DNA from: Chryseobacterium sp. CH25
Lineage (GTDB): Bacteria > Bacteroidota > Bacteroidia > Flavobacteriales > Weeksellaceae
Direction of reading: 5' to 3'
DNA: 64,000 nt
Assembly (NCBI RefSeq): GCF_004119455.1
Contig: NZ_NRQT01000004.1
Coordinates: 62,001-126,000 of the forward strand
The number at the start of each line of letters is the position of its first letter. Position 1 is the stretch's first letter. Below are positions 34,841-43,780 of the stretch, piece after piece. A model generated the notes under the pieces. That model was not told the DNA's origin, made no database searches, and was given only the letters and a program-made list of their open reading frames with translations. The position numbers and the translations under genes were made by a program.

Positions 34841-34879
34841 CCTCTCCAGTGGAGGGGTGTCAAAATTTATAATTTTGAC
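34841..34879. repeat. Double-hairpin interspersed repeat element
   Basis: Two adjacent hairpins occur: CCTCTCC/GGAGGGG around AGT, and a perfect GTCAAAATT/AATTTTGAC around TAT. They are followed by GGGGTGGTTTT. The pattern looks like an interspersed repeat unit and could also stop transcription between the GH13 and GreA-like genes. Confidence 0.6.
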
Positions 34880-34923
34880 GGGGTGGTTTTCTCCATCCAC
34901 AATAAAACTATTCCAATACTACA

Positions 34924-35364
34924 ATGAACAAACAGGAAATAATCAACATAATTAAAGCTAAACTGACAGACAAAATTCAGTATTTTGAAAATCTGATCGC
35001 AGAAACCCGTGCTTCCAATAATGACACCAAAAGTTCAATGGGAGATAAATATGAAACCGGAAGGGAAATGCTTCAGCAGGAAATTAATAATCTGCAGCGG
35101 CAGCTTAATGAAGTACTGAATCAACAGAGCGTCTTACAAAAAATAACAGCAGATCCTTCGGAGAAGATTCAGAACGGTGCTTTGGTGAAAACCAATAAAG
35201 GCTTATTCTATGTTTCAGCTTCTATGGGAGAAATTCTTTTTGAAAATCAGAAGATTATGACTGTTTCTGCAGAATCCCCTTTAGTAAAGGCAATGTTTGG
35301 CAAGAAAATGGGAGATACATTTACCATCAACAATATCAATCAGGATATTGAACTTATTTGGTAA
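34924..35364 (+). CDS. GreA/GreB-like protein
   Basis: The 146-residue product has an N-terminal helical hairpin (residues about 3-72, with KSSMGDKYETGREMLQQEIN and NNLQRQLNEVLNQQ) and a C-terminal small domain (about 80-146) like the FKBP-type part of GreA/B: GALVKTNKGLFYVSASMG, VSAESPLVKAMFGKKMGDTF. Bacteroidota homologues are often mislabelled by automated annotation as 3-oxoacyl-ACP synthase. Acidic tip residues for RNA cleavage are not clearly placed, so it may bind the RNA polymerase secondary channel without being a true Gre factor. Confidence 0.78.
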   Translation: MNKQEIINIIKAKLTDKIQYFENLIAETRASNNDTKSSMGDKYETGREMLQQEINNLQRQLNEVLNQQSVLQKITADPSEKIQNGALVKTNKGLFYVSASMGEILFENQKIMTVSAESPLVKAMFGKKMGDTFTINNINQDIELIW

Positions 35365-35380
35365 ATCAATCTTTAATAAT

Positions 35381-36031
35381 ATGAAATTTAAAAATTTACT
35401 TCTCCTTGCCTTTTTATTAGGCAGTTTAGTCATTAATGCACAGGTTCGTGCTACCGTTTCCTCAAGAACATATGATCTGGAAACCGTAAAACTTACTGTA
35501 GACGGTTTTGTAATTACCCTTAATGCTGACGGATCAATTTCTGATTTTAATGCTCCTGACCTTAATGGTAAACTTGAGTATTATGATAATCAGGTTTTCG
35601 ATAAAGCTAAATTTGGAAAGCTTAAAAGTATAGGGAATGTTAAAATAGATTATTGGGATGATTCCGCATTTACAAGTGAAAAAGCAGGCAAACTGAAAAG
35701 TATAGGAAATATTTCTGTAGACTATTGGGACGATTCTGCATTTACCAGAGAAAAAGCGGGTAAGGTAAAGAAAATAGGAAACCTTAATGTCGACTACTGG
35801 CCTAATGATGTTATCGATAACAGCAGGATGGGAAAACTGAAAACGATTGGCGATATTTCTATAGATTACGGAACAAAAGATATTATTGATGAAAGTAAAT
35901 TTCAGAAGCTTACAAAATTTGGTCCGGTGAAACTGGATTATTCAAATGATAAATTCATTGATAAAAACAGATATGGCCAACTGAAATCAATTAATGGAAA
36001 CAGTGAAAAAATTAGTGTTTCTGTATTATAA
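35381..36031 (+). CDS. Secreted protein with 24-residue tandem repeats
   Basis: The ATG at 35381 gives a 216-residue protein with signal peptide (LLLLAFLLGSLVINAQ). From about residue 68 to 205 there are five repeats of about 24 residues following GKLKSIGNxxxDYWDDSAFxxxKA, the first three nearly identical and the later ones worn. A short preceding strand block reads TVKLTVDGFVITLNADGSI. I do not recognise the family. The regular hydrophobic-aromatic spacing suggests a beta-solenoid or similar stacked fold. The gene starts 16 bases after the GreA-like gene stop. Confidence 0.78.
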   Translation: MKFKNLLLLAFLLGSLVINAQVRATVSSRTYDLETVKLTVDGFVITLNADGSISDFNAPDLNGKLEYYDNQVFDKAKFGKLKSIGNVKIDYWDDSAFTSEKAGKLKSIGNISVDYWDDSAFTREKAGKVKKIGNLNVDYWPNDVIDNSRMGKLKTIGDISIDYGTKDIIDESKFQKLTKFGPVKLDYSNDKFIDKNRYGQLKSINGNSEKISVSVL

Positions 36032-36106
36032 TTTTTCTCTTGTCTTAATAGACTGAAGGTGTAGGATATACACTGGTTTTATAGAAAATAGATATACATC
36101 TTATAA

Positions 36107-36137
36107 AAAGCATCCATAGGCTGGGTGCTTTTTTTTT
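36107..36137 (+). terminator. Terminator after the repeat-protein gene
   Basis: AGCATCC pairs with GGGTGCT (one G-T pair) around ATAGGCT and is followed by a long T run. Confidence 0.8.
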
Positions 36138-36139
36138 AC

Positions 36140-36147
36140 TAAATTTG
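36140..36147 (+). promoter_or_regulatory. Putative -7 box for thyA
   Basis: TAAATTTG matches TAnnTTTG, 21 bases before the thyA ATG at 36169, directly after the upstream terminator's T run. Confidence 0.55.
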
Positions 36148-36168
36148 ACCCATAAATCCCTTTTCAAA

Positions 36169-36963
36169 ATGCAAAACTACCTGGATCTTTTACAGCATAT
36201 TTTAGACAACGGAACTGATAAAACCGATAGAACCGGTACCGGAACAAGAAGTGTGTTCGGATATCAGTTAAGATATGATCTGTCAAAAGGTTTTCCATTG
36301 GTAACCACTAAAAAAGTGCATTTAAAATCCATTATTTATGAATTGCTTTGGTTTCTGAAAGGAGATACCAATATCAAATACCTTAAAGATAACGGTGTAA
36401 GCATCTGGGATGAGTGGGCTGATGAAAACGGTGATTTAGGACCTGTTTACGGAGCACAATGGAGAAGCTGGAATGGAGCAGACGGAAAAGTAGTGGATCA
36501 GATTACAGAAGTAATAGATCAGATTAAAAAGAATCCGGATTCCAGAAGACTAATTGTTTCCGCATGGAATGTTGCTGAGATTCCTAATATGGCTCTGGCA
36601 CCTTGTCATGCATTGTTTCAGTTTTATGTAGCAGACGGAAAATTATCATTGCAGCTATACCAGAGAAGTGCAGATGTTTTCCTTGGAGTCCCTTTCAATA
36701 TTGCAAGTTATGCATTGTTATTAATGATGGTAGCTCAGGTTTGTGATCTTGAAGTAGGAGATTATGTTCACAGTTTCGGTGATGTTCACATTTATAACAA
36801 TCACTTTGAGCAGGTGAACAGACAGCTTTCAAGAGAAACAAGAGCACTTCCTACTATGAAATTGAATCCTGAAGTTAAAAATATCTTCGATTTCGATTTT
36901 GAAGACTTTACTCTGGAAAACTACGATCCACATCCGGGAATTAAAGCTCCGGTAGCAATTTAA
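36169..36963 (+). CDS. thyA: Thymidylate synthase
   Basis: The ATG at 36169 gives 264 residues, the same length as E. coli ThyA; an in-frame ATG at 36145 would add 8 residues over the promoter box. It methylates dUMP to dTMP with methylene-tetrahydrofolate. Visible signature: [11 protein letters not shown] at about 21-31, WRSW at 98-101, [11 protein letters not shown] with catalytic C146, the [20 protein letters not shown] block and VHIYNNH near 206. Folate partner dfrA is not in the window. Confidence 0.97.
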   Translation: MQNYLDLLQHILDNGTDKTDRTGTGTRSVFGYQLRYDLSKGFPLVTTKKVHLKSIIYELLWFLKGDTNIKYLKDNGVSIWDEWADENGDLGPVYGAQWRSWNGADGKVVDQITEVIDQIKKNPDSRRLIVSAWNVAEIPNMALAPCHALFQFYVADGKLSLQLYQRSADVFLGVPFNIASYALLLMMVAQVCDLEVGDYVHSFGDVHIYNNHFEQVNRQLSRETRALPTMKLNPEVKNIFDFDFEDFTLENYDPHPGIKAPVAI

Positions 36964-37010
36964 TATTGTATCAACTCTTTTATTATCTTTTGTAATTGAC
37001 AGATTTCTAT

Positions 37011-37018
37011 TATTTTTG
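37011..37018 (+). promoter_or_regulatory. Putative -7 box for the polytopic membrane protein
   Basis: TATTTTTG matches TAnnTTTG, 45 bases before the inferred ATG at 37063. Confidence 0.45.
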
Positions 37019-37062
37019 AAGTTTGTGAGTATCTGATGCTCTCCACAGATTTTGAAAATAAT

Positions 37063-38501
37063 ATGGAAAAAAATTAAACAGTACGTATCTGATATTTTTG
37101 AATATCCTGATCGTTGTTTACAATCTTTATATAGGGCTGTCCGTTCTCAAAGAGAAAGTCATTGTAGCAGATGATTTAAAAGAAGCGTATAACGCCAGAC
37201 ATATCTCGAAACCCTATTTCAATTATATATATTCCTATCTGGACTCTTCCAATATGGCGGCAAGACCGGTATCCGGATTTGTGACAGGAACTTTAGTTTT
37301 TCTTTCAAAATATAATAACTCTGTTTACCTTTTAGGAATACTGTTTTTTCCACTTTCGTTGCTTGTTATGTATTGGATAGCCCAAAAAATACTGTCAAAA
37401 GAACTGGCGAGTTTGCTGACCTTATTGTATTCATGTTCTTTAATTGGTACAAGTATTCAGTTTTCTCCAATTATGCTGAACTCCAGCCTGGCAACTATAT
37501 TTTTTAGCCTGAGTATTTATTATGTTTATATCCGTAAAAATATTCTGTTCAGTGCTCTCTTTTTTATACTCTCTATATTAAGTTATGAAATTTTCTTACC
37601 ACTTATTCTTCTGAATCTGTTTTTAATCAAAGACAATAAAAAAAGAGTAGTTTTTCTATTGCTGACTCTAGGATCAGTTTTTATTTTTAGAAAAGTGATT
37701 CAGCCGGCAGTATTTACTCATTCTTATCAGAGAGATGAGGTAGGGAAAATCTTTGAACTGAAAAGAGTAGTACAGGTAACGGTTTTAACGGCAAAAATGT
37801 TTTTCAAAGATATTTTTGTGGGAATATATAAAGGTATTTTGAACCTTAAAAACCTTCATATTGTAGAAATACTGTTAGCGCTGATCATCTCTTCTGTTGT
37901 TTATAAGGTATTTATCGGCTACGATTTTAAAAGCAGATTAAAAGCCATTAAAAATGTAGGATTAATTTCTTTGGTCTCAATAATTCTTGCTGTAAGTGTT
38001 TTCTACGTTTCTGCTTATATCCCGACTCTTTTTGGATTCGATAACCGAAGCCTCGGAGCTGTCAGGCTTTTTTATACACTCTTTGTTATCTCAGGAATCA
38101 TTTATCTGGCTTTTAAACTGAAACTGGGAAATAAAACGGTAAGTTCTCTTTTTGCAGGCATTGCCTTTCTGTTGCTAACCACCAATATGAGTGTGAAAAA
38201 TGCCTGGATTTATGCTAGTCATTTTAACCATCAAATGTTTAATGAACTGAGCAAAACATTGAAAGCTGAAAAGATTGAAAATGGAGTGGTTTGTTTAAAT
38301 TATGATATGTTCACAGAACTGAAAACCAATCCGCATTTTATCCTTAGAGAACCTATCTTTTACAATAACTGGGAATCCCGAATGCTGGCTGAAATGAATG
38401 GTATTGATCCTAAAAAAGTATTTATTTTTAATGCTGACAGACAGACGAAATGTGAAATGATATTTCTATATAAAAACGGGAAGATTGTTAGAGAAAAATA
38501 G
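37063..38501 (+). pseudogene. Polytopic membrane protein, possible GT-C-like, frameshifted at codon 3-5
   Basis: The ATG at 37063 reads MEKN and stops. Adding one A to the A7 run at 37067-37073 gives MEKKLNSTYLIFLNILIVVY, a proper first membrane helix, and joins the long frame; restored length 479 residues. As written, translation could only start at a TTG at 37098. About ten membrane helices are seen with an extracytoplasmic C-terminal part of about 90 residues. The early DDLKEAYNARHIS and SNMAARPVSGF loop recalls membrane-embedded glycosyltransferases, but I cannot assign a family. Confidence 0.72.
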
Positions 38502-38722
38502 CAGATAAGGTTGGAAGTCACAAGCTGAAAGAGGGACGTTTTTCCAGTCAGCCAATAACAGATGTTTTATCTTTTTCACTTAAACAGGTCTTTTTTTAGA
38601 ATGATTTACAGTTTATATTTCATCCAATAGTAACCTCCATTATCCCGTTCCCATCTTCCGTTCCTCGCATTTCTCCTGCAATAAAAAGTCACTAACAGAC
38701 CCATTGTTTCTAAAATAAGTTC

Positions 38723-38730
38723 TAAATTTG
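38723..38730 (+). promoter_or_regulatory. Putative -7 box for the small gene at 38791
   Basis: TAAATTTG matches TAnnTTTG, 60 bases upstream of the chosen start at 38791. This is one reason not to start that gene at 38728, which lies inside the box. Confidence 0.5.
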
Positions 38731-38790
38731 AAAGAACTTGATTTTTGCCCTTTAACAAAAGGCAGAATTATAAATCCAATCACAAAAATT

Positions 38791-39027
38791 ATGAAATATT
38801 TAAAGATAAATATTGAAGAGAATGCAGACCCTGAAGTATTGAAAAATATCGTACTTCAGTTAAAAGGGGTTGCTTCAGCAGAAATTGTTGACGAAGAGAA
38901 TCCGGAAAGTGAACTGAAAAAAGCTTTTGCCAAAACAAAAGAACAGTTGAAAACCGGTGATTATGAAAATTTAGTCAATGATATTTTCGATATCATCATA
39001 AAAAATAACTCTAAAATTATAAAGTAG
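38791..39027 (+). CDS. Small protein of unknown function (78 residues)
   Basis: The ATG at 38791 gives MKYLKINIEENADPEVLKNI, then a short strand-helix-strand unit and a helical second half (ESELKKAFAKTKEQLKTGDY). The pattern resembles small antitoxin-like proteins of Bacteroidota, but there is no toxin gene next to it: the next gene, 4 bases after its stop, is an M1 aminopeptidase. I cannot assign a family. An earlier ATG-like start at 38728 would overlap the promoter box and is rejected. Confidence 0.65.
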   Translation: MKYLKINIEENADPEVLKNIVLQLKGVASAEIVDEENPESELKKAFAKTKEQLKTGDYENLVNDIFDIIIKNNSKIIK

Positions 39028-39031
39028 ACAG

Positions 39032-41542
39032 ATGAGAAAGGCCATTTTATCGATTGCGATACTTGGAATCCTGTTTTCCGCTAATGTATCAGCACAAACC
39101 GAGACTTCAGGAAGAGAAAAAGTGTACAGAGCTACCCATACCAAGGTAACAGAACTGAAACATACAAAGCTGAAAGTAAACTTCGACTATCAGAAAGAAC
39201 AGATGAATGGAGAAGAATGGTTAACAGCTTCACCATATTTTTATCCAACCAATGAACTGATTCTTGATGCGAAGGCAATGCTGATTCATGAAGTAGCCCT
39301 TGATAACAATGGTAAAAAATCCCCTTTAAAATATGAATATAAAGATGATGTTCTGAAAATCACGTTAGATAAAACATATCAGAAAAATCAGGATTACACA
39401 GTCTATATCAAATATACCTCCCGCCCGAACGAAGTGAAACAGGAAGGAAGTATGGCTATTAACGATGCCAAAGGACTTTATTTCATTAATGCACAGGGAA
39501 CAGATCCGGAACTTCCAACACAAATCTGGACACAAGGCGAAACGGAATCTTCTTCTGCATGGTTTCCAACTATTGATAAACCCAATCAAAAAACAACTCA
39601 GGAAATCTATATGACGGTTCCTGACAAATATGTTACCCTTTCAAATGGTATCCTGAAAGACTCTCAAAAAGAATCTAACGGATTAAGAACTGATCACTGG
39701 GTAATGGATAAAAGGCATTCAACTTACCTTTTCTTCATGGGAGTAGGAGAATATGCCATTGTAAAAGACAAATGGAAAAACATTGCTGTTGATTACTATA
39801 TTGAAAAAGAATACGAGCCTTACGCCAAACAGATCTATGGAAATACTCCGGAAATGATTGAATTCTTCTCTAAAAGAATGAATTATGATTATCCTTGGGC
39901 TAAATACGCACAGATTTCCGGTAGAAACTATGTGAGTGGTGCGATGGAAAATACAACGGCAACACTTCACGGAAGTGATATTCTTCAAAAACCGGGACAG
40001 CTTATTGATGAGAATACATGGGAAGATACTATTGCTCACGAGCTGTTTCACCATTGGTTTGGAGATCTGGTAACTGCAGAAAGCTGGAGTAACCTTACAG
40101 TAAACGAGTCTTTCGCTAATTATTCCGAATATCTTTGGAATGAGCATAAATATGGAAAAGATCAGGCAGATTATCACCTGATGACTGATGTAAACAGATA
40201 TATTCATAATCCGTCTGACTTTAATAAAAATTTGGTAAGATTCAATTATGCGTCTCGTGAAGATGTATTTGATCTGGTAACTTACCAGAAAGGAGGTGGA
40301 ATTCTGAATATGTTGAGAAACTATTTAGGAGACGATGCTTTCTTTGCCGGAATGAATGATTATCTGAAAACCAATGAATATCAGAATGCGGAAGCACATC
40401 AGTTGAGACTTTCCTTTGAAAAAGTTTCAGGAAAAGATCTGAACTGGTTCTTTAATCAGTGGTATTTCGGAAGTGGAAACCCGAAGATTAATTACTCGTT
40501 TACATTTGAACCTGTGAAAAAACAGGTGAGTGTGACTATCAATCAGACCCAGGATCAGATGTTTGAATTTCCTCTGGCTATTGATGTATATGACAATGGA
40601 AAACCAAAGAGGTATAATGTTTGGGTAAAAGCTGATGGAAAGAATACATTTAATTTTGATGTTTCCAAAACACCGGATTTGGTAAATATTAATGCTGATG
40701 GTGTTCTTCTGGCAGATATTACAGATAAGAAAACTCCGGAACAGAATCTTTTGCAGTTTACAAATTCCAAAGAATTTAAAAACAGATATAATGCATTAGC
40801 AGGAATAAAAGATCAGGTTGGAAAAAGCCCTGCTGCAACTAAACTATTGGCAGCGGCATTAAAAGATCCGTTCTTCAGAGTAAGAATTCAGGCTTTGGAA
40901 TTGATGGATCTCAGCAATCCTGAGCAAATGAAAGCATTAGGTGCGGAAGTTGAAAAATTAGCGTCCAATGATCCTAAAACATTAACGCAGGCCGCTGCAA
41001 TTGCAGCTTTGGCTAAAACAAAAGATAAAAAATATCTTCCTCTTTTTGAAAAAGGAGTAGGAGCTGTTTCAAATGCAGTAAAAGGAAGCTCGTTAGGAGC
41101 TGTTTTGGCTATTGATCCGTCAAAAGCTAATTCATTAGCGGATAAGATTGATCTGGATGGAGCGTCAGACGATTTGCAGGCACAGTTACTTCCTGTTATT
41201 GTAAAAAATAAAGTAGTTTCTCAAATGCCAAAAATTGCTCCGTTGGCAGCATTTTATCCTTTTATCAAATTCCAGAATCCGGAATTGGGTAAATCTGCAG
41301 AAGAAGGATATAACTGGATCATGTCATCTGATAATTTAAAAGCTACCGAAAGTGTTACTAAGATTTTAGGTTATGCAAAAAATCAGATGGGTGATAACCC
41401 ACAGGCAAAAATGATGGTAGTGCAGATGCTGAAGGATGGTTTAAGTAAGAAAATGGAATTACTGAAACAGAATCCACAGAATGCAGCAAGCATTAATAAA
41501 CAGATTGACGCAATTAATAAAACCATAGAAAGTTATAAGTAA
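39032..41542 (+). CDS. M1 family metallopeptidase (aminopeptidase)
   Basis: The 836-residue product has a signal peptide (MRKAILSIAILGILFSANVS), the M1 N-terminal beta domain, the substrate motif GAMEN (in SGAMENTTAT), the zinc site HELFHHW with the second glutamate in NESFANYSEYLW, and a C-terminal HEAT-like helical region (about 580-836). It removes N-terminal residues from peptides and is secreted or periplasmic. It starts 4 bases after the small unknown gene. Lysine-rich, normal length for flavobacterial M1 enzymes. Confidence 0.95.
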   Translation: MRKAILSIAILGILFSANVSAQTETSGREKVYRATHTKVTELKHTKLKVNFDYQKEQMNGEEWLTASPYFYPTNELILDAKAMLIHEVALDNNGKKSPLKYEYKDDVLKITLDKTYQKNQDYTVYIKYTSRPNEVKQEGSMAINDAKGLYFINAQGTDPELPTQIWTQGETESSSAWFPTIDKPNQKTTQEIYMTVPDKYVTLSNGILKDSQKESNGLRTDHWVMDKRHSTYLFFMGVGEYAIVKDKWKNIAVDYYIEKEYEPYAKQIYGNTPEMIEFFSKRMNYDYPWAKYAQISGRNYVSGAMENTTATLHGSDILQKPGQLIDENTWEDTIAHELFHHWFGDLVTAESWSNLTVNESFANYSEYLWNEHKYGKDQADYHLMTDVNRYIHNPSDFNKNLVRFNYASREDVFDLVTYQKGGGILNMLRNYLGDDAFFAGMNDYLKTNEYQNAEAHQLRLSFEKVSGKDLNWFFNQWYFGSGNPKINYSFTFEPVKKQVSVTINQTQDQMFEFPLAIDVYDNGKPKRYNVWVKADGKNTFNFDVSKTPDLVNINADGVLLADITDKKTPEQNLLQFTNSKEFKNRYNALAGIKDQVGKSPAATKLLAAALKDPFFRVRIQALELMDLSNPEQMKALGAEVEKLASNDPKTLTQAAAIAALAKTKDKKYLPLFEKGVGAVSNAVKGSSLGAVLAIDPSKANSLADKIDLDGASDDLQAQLLPVIVKNKVVSQMPKIAPLAAFYPFIKFQNPELGKSAEEGYNWIMSSDNLKATESVTKILGYAKNQMGDNPQAKMMVVQMLKDGLSKKMELLKQNPQNAASINKQIDAINKTIESYK

Positions 41543-41548
41543 GATATA

Positions 41549-41576
41549 AAGCCGGCAAAGTTGCCGGCTTTCTTTT
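41549..41576 (+). terminator. Terminator after the M1 peptidase gene
   Basis: AAGCCGGC pairs with GCCGGCTT around AAAGTT and is followed by a T-rich run. Confidence 0.88.
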
Positions 41577-41769
41577 TATAGAAGAGCTGCATTGGGACTG
41601 TTTTTCTAGCATTAGCAGAGGTTTCATACCATGAATTTAAGATGCAGAAAAGAGTATTAATGAAATCCGTCTGGATTTTATTTATTTTTAATAATATTAC
41701 AAAAATCAGGTATTTTCACTGCTGTTTTTTGCGGTATCTTTCATAAATTCGTTTAAAATTTAAAAAAAT

Positions 41770-43098
41770 ATGAGTTTTGGAATTGAAGCGGCAAGCTATT
41801 ATGTGCCTTCTTTGTATTTGGAAATTAAAGATTTAGCTGAAAAAAGAGGCATAGAACCGGCAAAATTGGAGAAAGGGCTAGGACTGCATAAAATGGGATT
41901 GCCTGATGCGCATGAAGATGCTGCAACCTTTGCTGCAGAAGCATTATTAAGGTTAATTCAAGACTATAAGATCAACCCTAAAGAAATTTCAAGAATTTAT
42001 CTGGGTACGGAAAGTGCTGTAGATGCAGCAAAGCCAACTGCTTCTTATGCCATGCAGATGGTTGAAAAGGTAATGGCCGCAGAATTTGGAGAAAGAGTTT
42101 TTAAAAACTGTGATGTTGTGGATATGACTTTTGCCTGTGTAGGTGGAGTAGATGCTTTACATAATGCTTTAGATTTTGTAAGAGTAAATCCAGATAAAAA
42201 GGCGGTAATCATTGCCAGTGACTATGCAAAATATGAATTGGCTTCCTCTGGAGAATATACACAGGGTGGTGGAGCAGTTGCATTATTGATCTCTGCAAAA
42301 CCTGACCTTCTTGAAATTGAAAATAACTGGGGAGTAGCTACAGAAAGTGTTTTTGACTTTTTCAAACCAAGAAGACAATATAAAAAAGAAGATCTGAACG
42401 GAGCACCGGAAATGTATCCTGATAAAATTGAAATCTTTACAGATGAACCGGTTTTTGATGGACAGTATTCCAATCAGTGCTATCAGGATAGAATCAGAGA
42501 AGCTTATCAGCACTATAAAGAGGTTACAGGACAGGAGAAGCCTTATGAAAACTGGAAGTATATTGTTTTTCATTTGCCCTATGCTTTTCACGGGAAAAGA
42601 GTCTTTACAGAGATATACAGTCTGGAAAATGGAATTTCTTATGAAACTCCGGATGAACAGAAAGCAGTTGCTAAATCAGAAAATTATCTCCAGCTGATTA
42701 ATGAAGCTATTGAAAAAACTCAGAGAGCATCATCAGAAATAGGAAATATGTATACTGCTTCTATTTTTATGGCATTCCTTTCTGGCTTACAGACTTCTTT
42801 TGATGAAAATGAAGATTTATCCGGAAAAGAAATTGGTTTCTTTGGATACGGCAGTGGTTCCAAATCAAAAGTATTTGCCGGTAAAGTATCCTCCAATTGG
42901 AAAACAGTGGTAGAAAAGTGGAATTTATTTGAAAATCTGAACAATAGAAAAGCTATTGATTTTGAAATTTATGAAAAGCTTCACAGGAAGCAGTTAAATC
43001 AGTCTGTAAATCCTGATTATAAAGGATTTGGTCTTGTTTCTATAGAGACTGAAAGCCCTGTTTTAATGGGAGCGAGATATTATAATCATCAAAAATAG
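41770..43098 (+). CDS. Hydroxymethylglutaryl-CoA synthase
   Basis: The 442-residue thiolase-fold enzyme condenses acetyl-CoA with acetoacetyl-CoA, the committed step of the mevalonate pathway used by flavobacteria. Catalytic residues are E81 (YLGTESAVDA), C123 (MTFACVGGVD) and the histidine in FHLPYAFHGKRVF near 270. The late FGYGSGSKSKVFAG block is the usual C-terminal glycine-rich motif. The protein is cytoplasmic. No other mevalonate gene is in the window. Gene name mvaS is the usual one for the family, but I leave the symbol blank because long-form homologues vary. Confidence 0.9.
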   Translation: MSFGIEAASYYVPSLYLEIKDLAEKRGIEPAKLEKGLGLHKMGLPDAHEDAATFAAEALLRLIQDYKINPKEISRIYLGTESAVDAAKPTASYAMQMVEKVMAAEFGERVFKNCDVVDMTFACVGGVDALHNALDFVRVNPDKKAVIIASDYAKYELASSGEYTQGGGAVALLISAKPDLLEIENNWGVATESVFDFFKPRRQYKKEDLNGAPEMYPDKIEIFTDEPVFDGQYSNQCYQDRIREAYQHYKEVTGQEKPYENWKYIVFHLPYAFHGKRVFTEIYSLENGISYETPDEQKAVAKSENYLQLINEAIEKTQRASSEIGNMYTASIFMAFLSGLQTSFDENEDLSGKEIGFFGYGSGSKSKVFAGKVSSNWKTVVEKWNLFENLNNRKAIDFEIYEKLHRKQLNQSVNPDYKGFGLVSIETESPVLMGARYYNHQK

Positions 43099-43116
43099 TA
43101 TAGCAGTAAATATTAT

Positions 43117-43151
43117 AAAAAAGCATTTCAGTTTTGAAATGCTTTTTTTTT
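43117..43151 (+). terminator. Terminator after HMG-CoA synthase gene
   Basis: A perfect stem AAAAAAGCATTTC/GAAATGCTTTTTT around AGTTTT, ending in T residues. Confidence 0.92.
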
Positions 43152-43780
43152 GTACTTACTCCGTGATATCATTGTTAATAAATAGTAACATGGCATTGAC
43201 TGATTATATGATTTATTTGATAAAAAATGTTAAGCTTAAAAAAGAAAATAGAGTAATTTATTTTATGAAAAGCATTATTTCAATATCAAAAATAACATAA
43301 GAGAATAATCTCAAAAATCTACTGATTGATATTTGTTTTTAGCTAACATATATTAACGTATTTTTAATTTTATTTTTACAACAACAGTCTTTTTAAGCCG
43401 TATTCCTGACTTTTATCAGGTCTTTTTTGATAGCATTTCATTAAAAAACACTAGTGCTTTTACTGATTTTGGCTAAAAAACGAATGAGCTTTGTTTTATT
43501 TTTTTCATTAATATTGGCGCTTATTATTTATTTTTTTCATTTGATTCTTTAAATTAATGTACATTAATTTTTATTTTACTTTTCTTTAAAATCTCCTTAA
43601 TGTTTAAAAAGCTTTGGTATTCTTTAAAATTTCAAATATAATTGGAGTTTTTTTTTATCGTTTTTTAGAGTTAAGTGCGGATAATCCTTTTCTGATGGGC
43701 TTTTTTGAGGTTTTAATAAATTGATGTTATTAATATTTATTAACATATTTGTCCCCTTGAATATATTAAAATCTGTTAAT
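43152..43780 (+). promoter_or_regulatory. Long AT-rich leader of the SusC/SusD operon
   Basis: No gene is seen in these 629 bases. At 43405-43428 CCTGA pairs with TCAGG around CTTTTA and is followed by TCTTTTTT, a terminator-like hairpin 350 bases before susC. This could end a small RNA or act as an attenuator, as long leaders and small RNAs upstream of SusC genes are known in Bacteroides. Other parts are AT-rich without clear motifs. Confidence 0.5.

Noticed and set aside
38728..38790. Earlier start for the small gene at 38791
   Set aside because: It overlaps a TAnnTTTG box and adds a segment without the start pattern of the rest; the ATG at 38791 is preferred.
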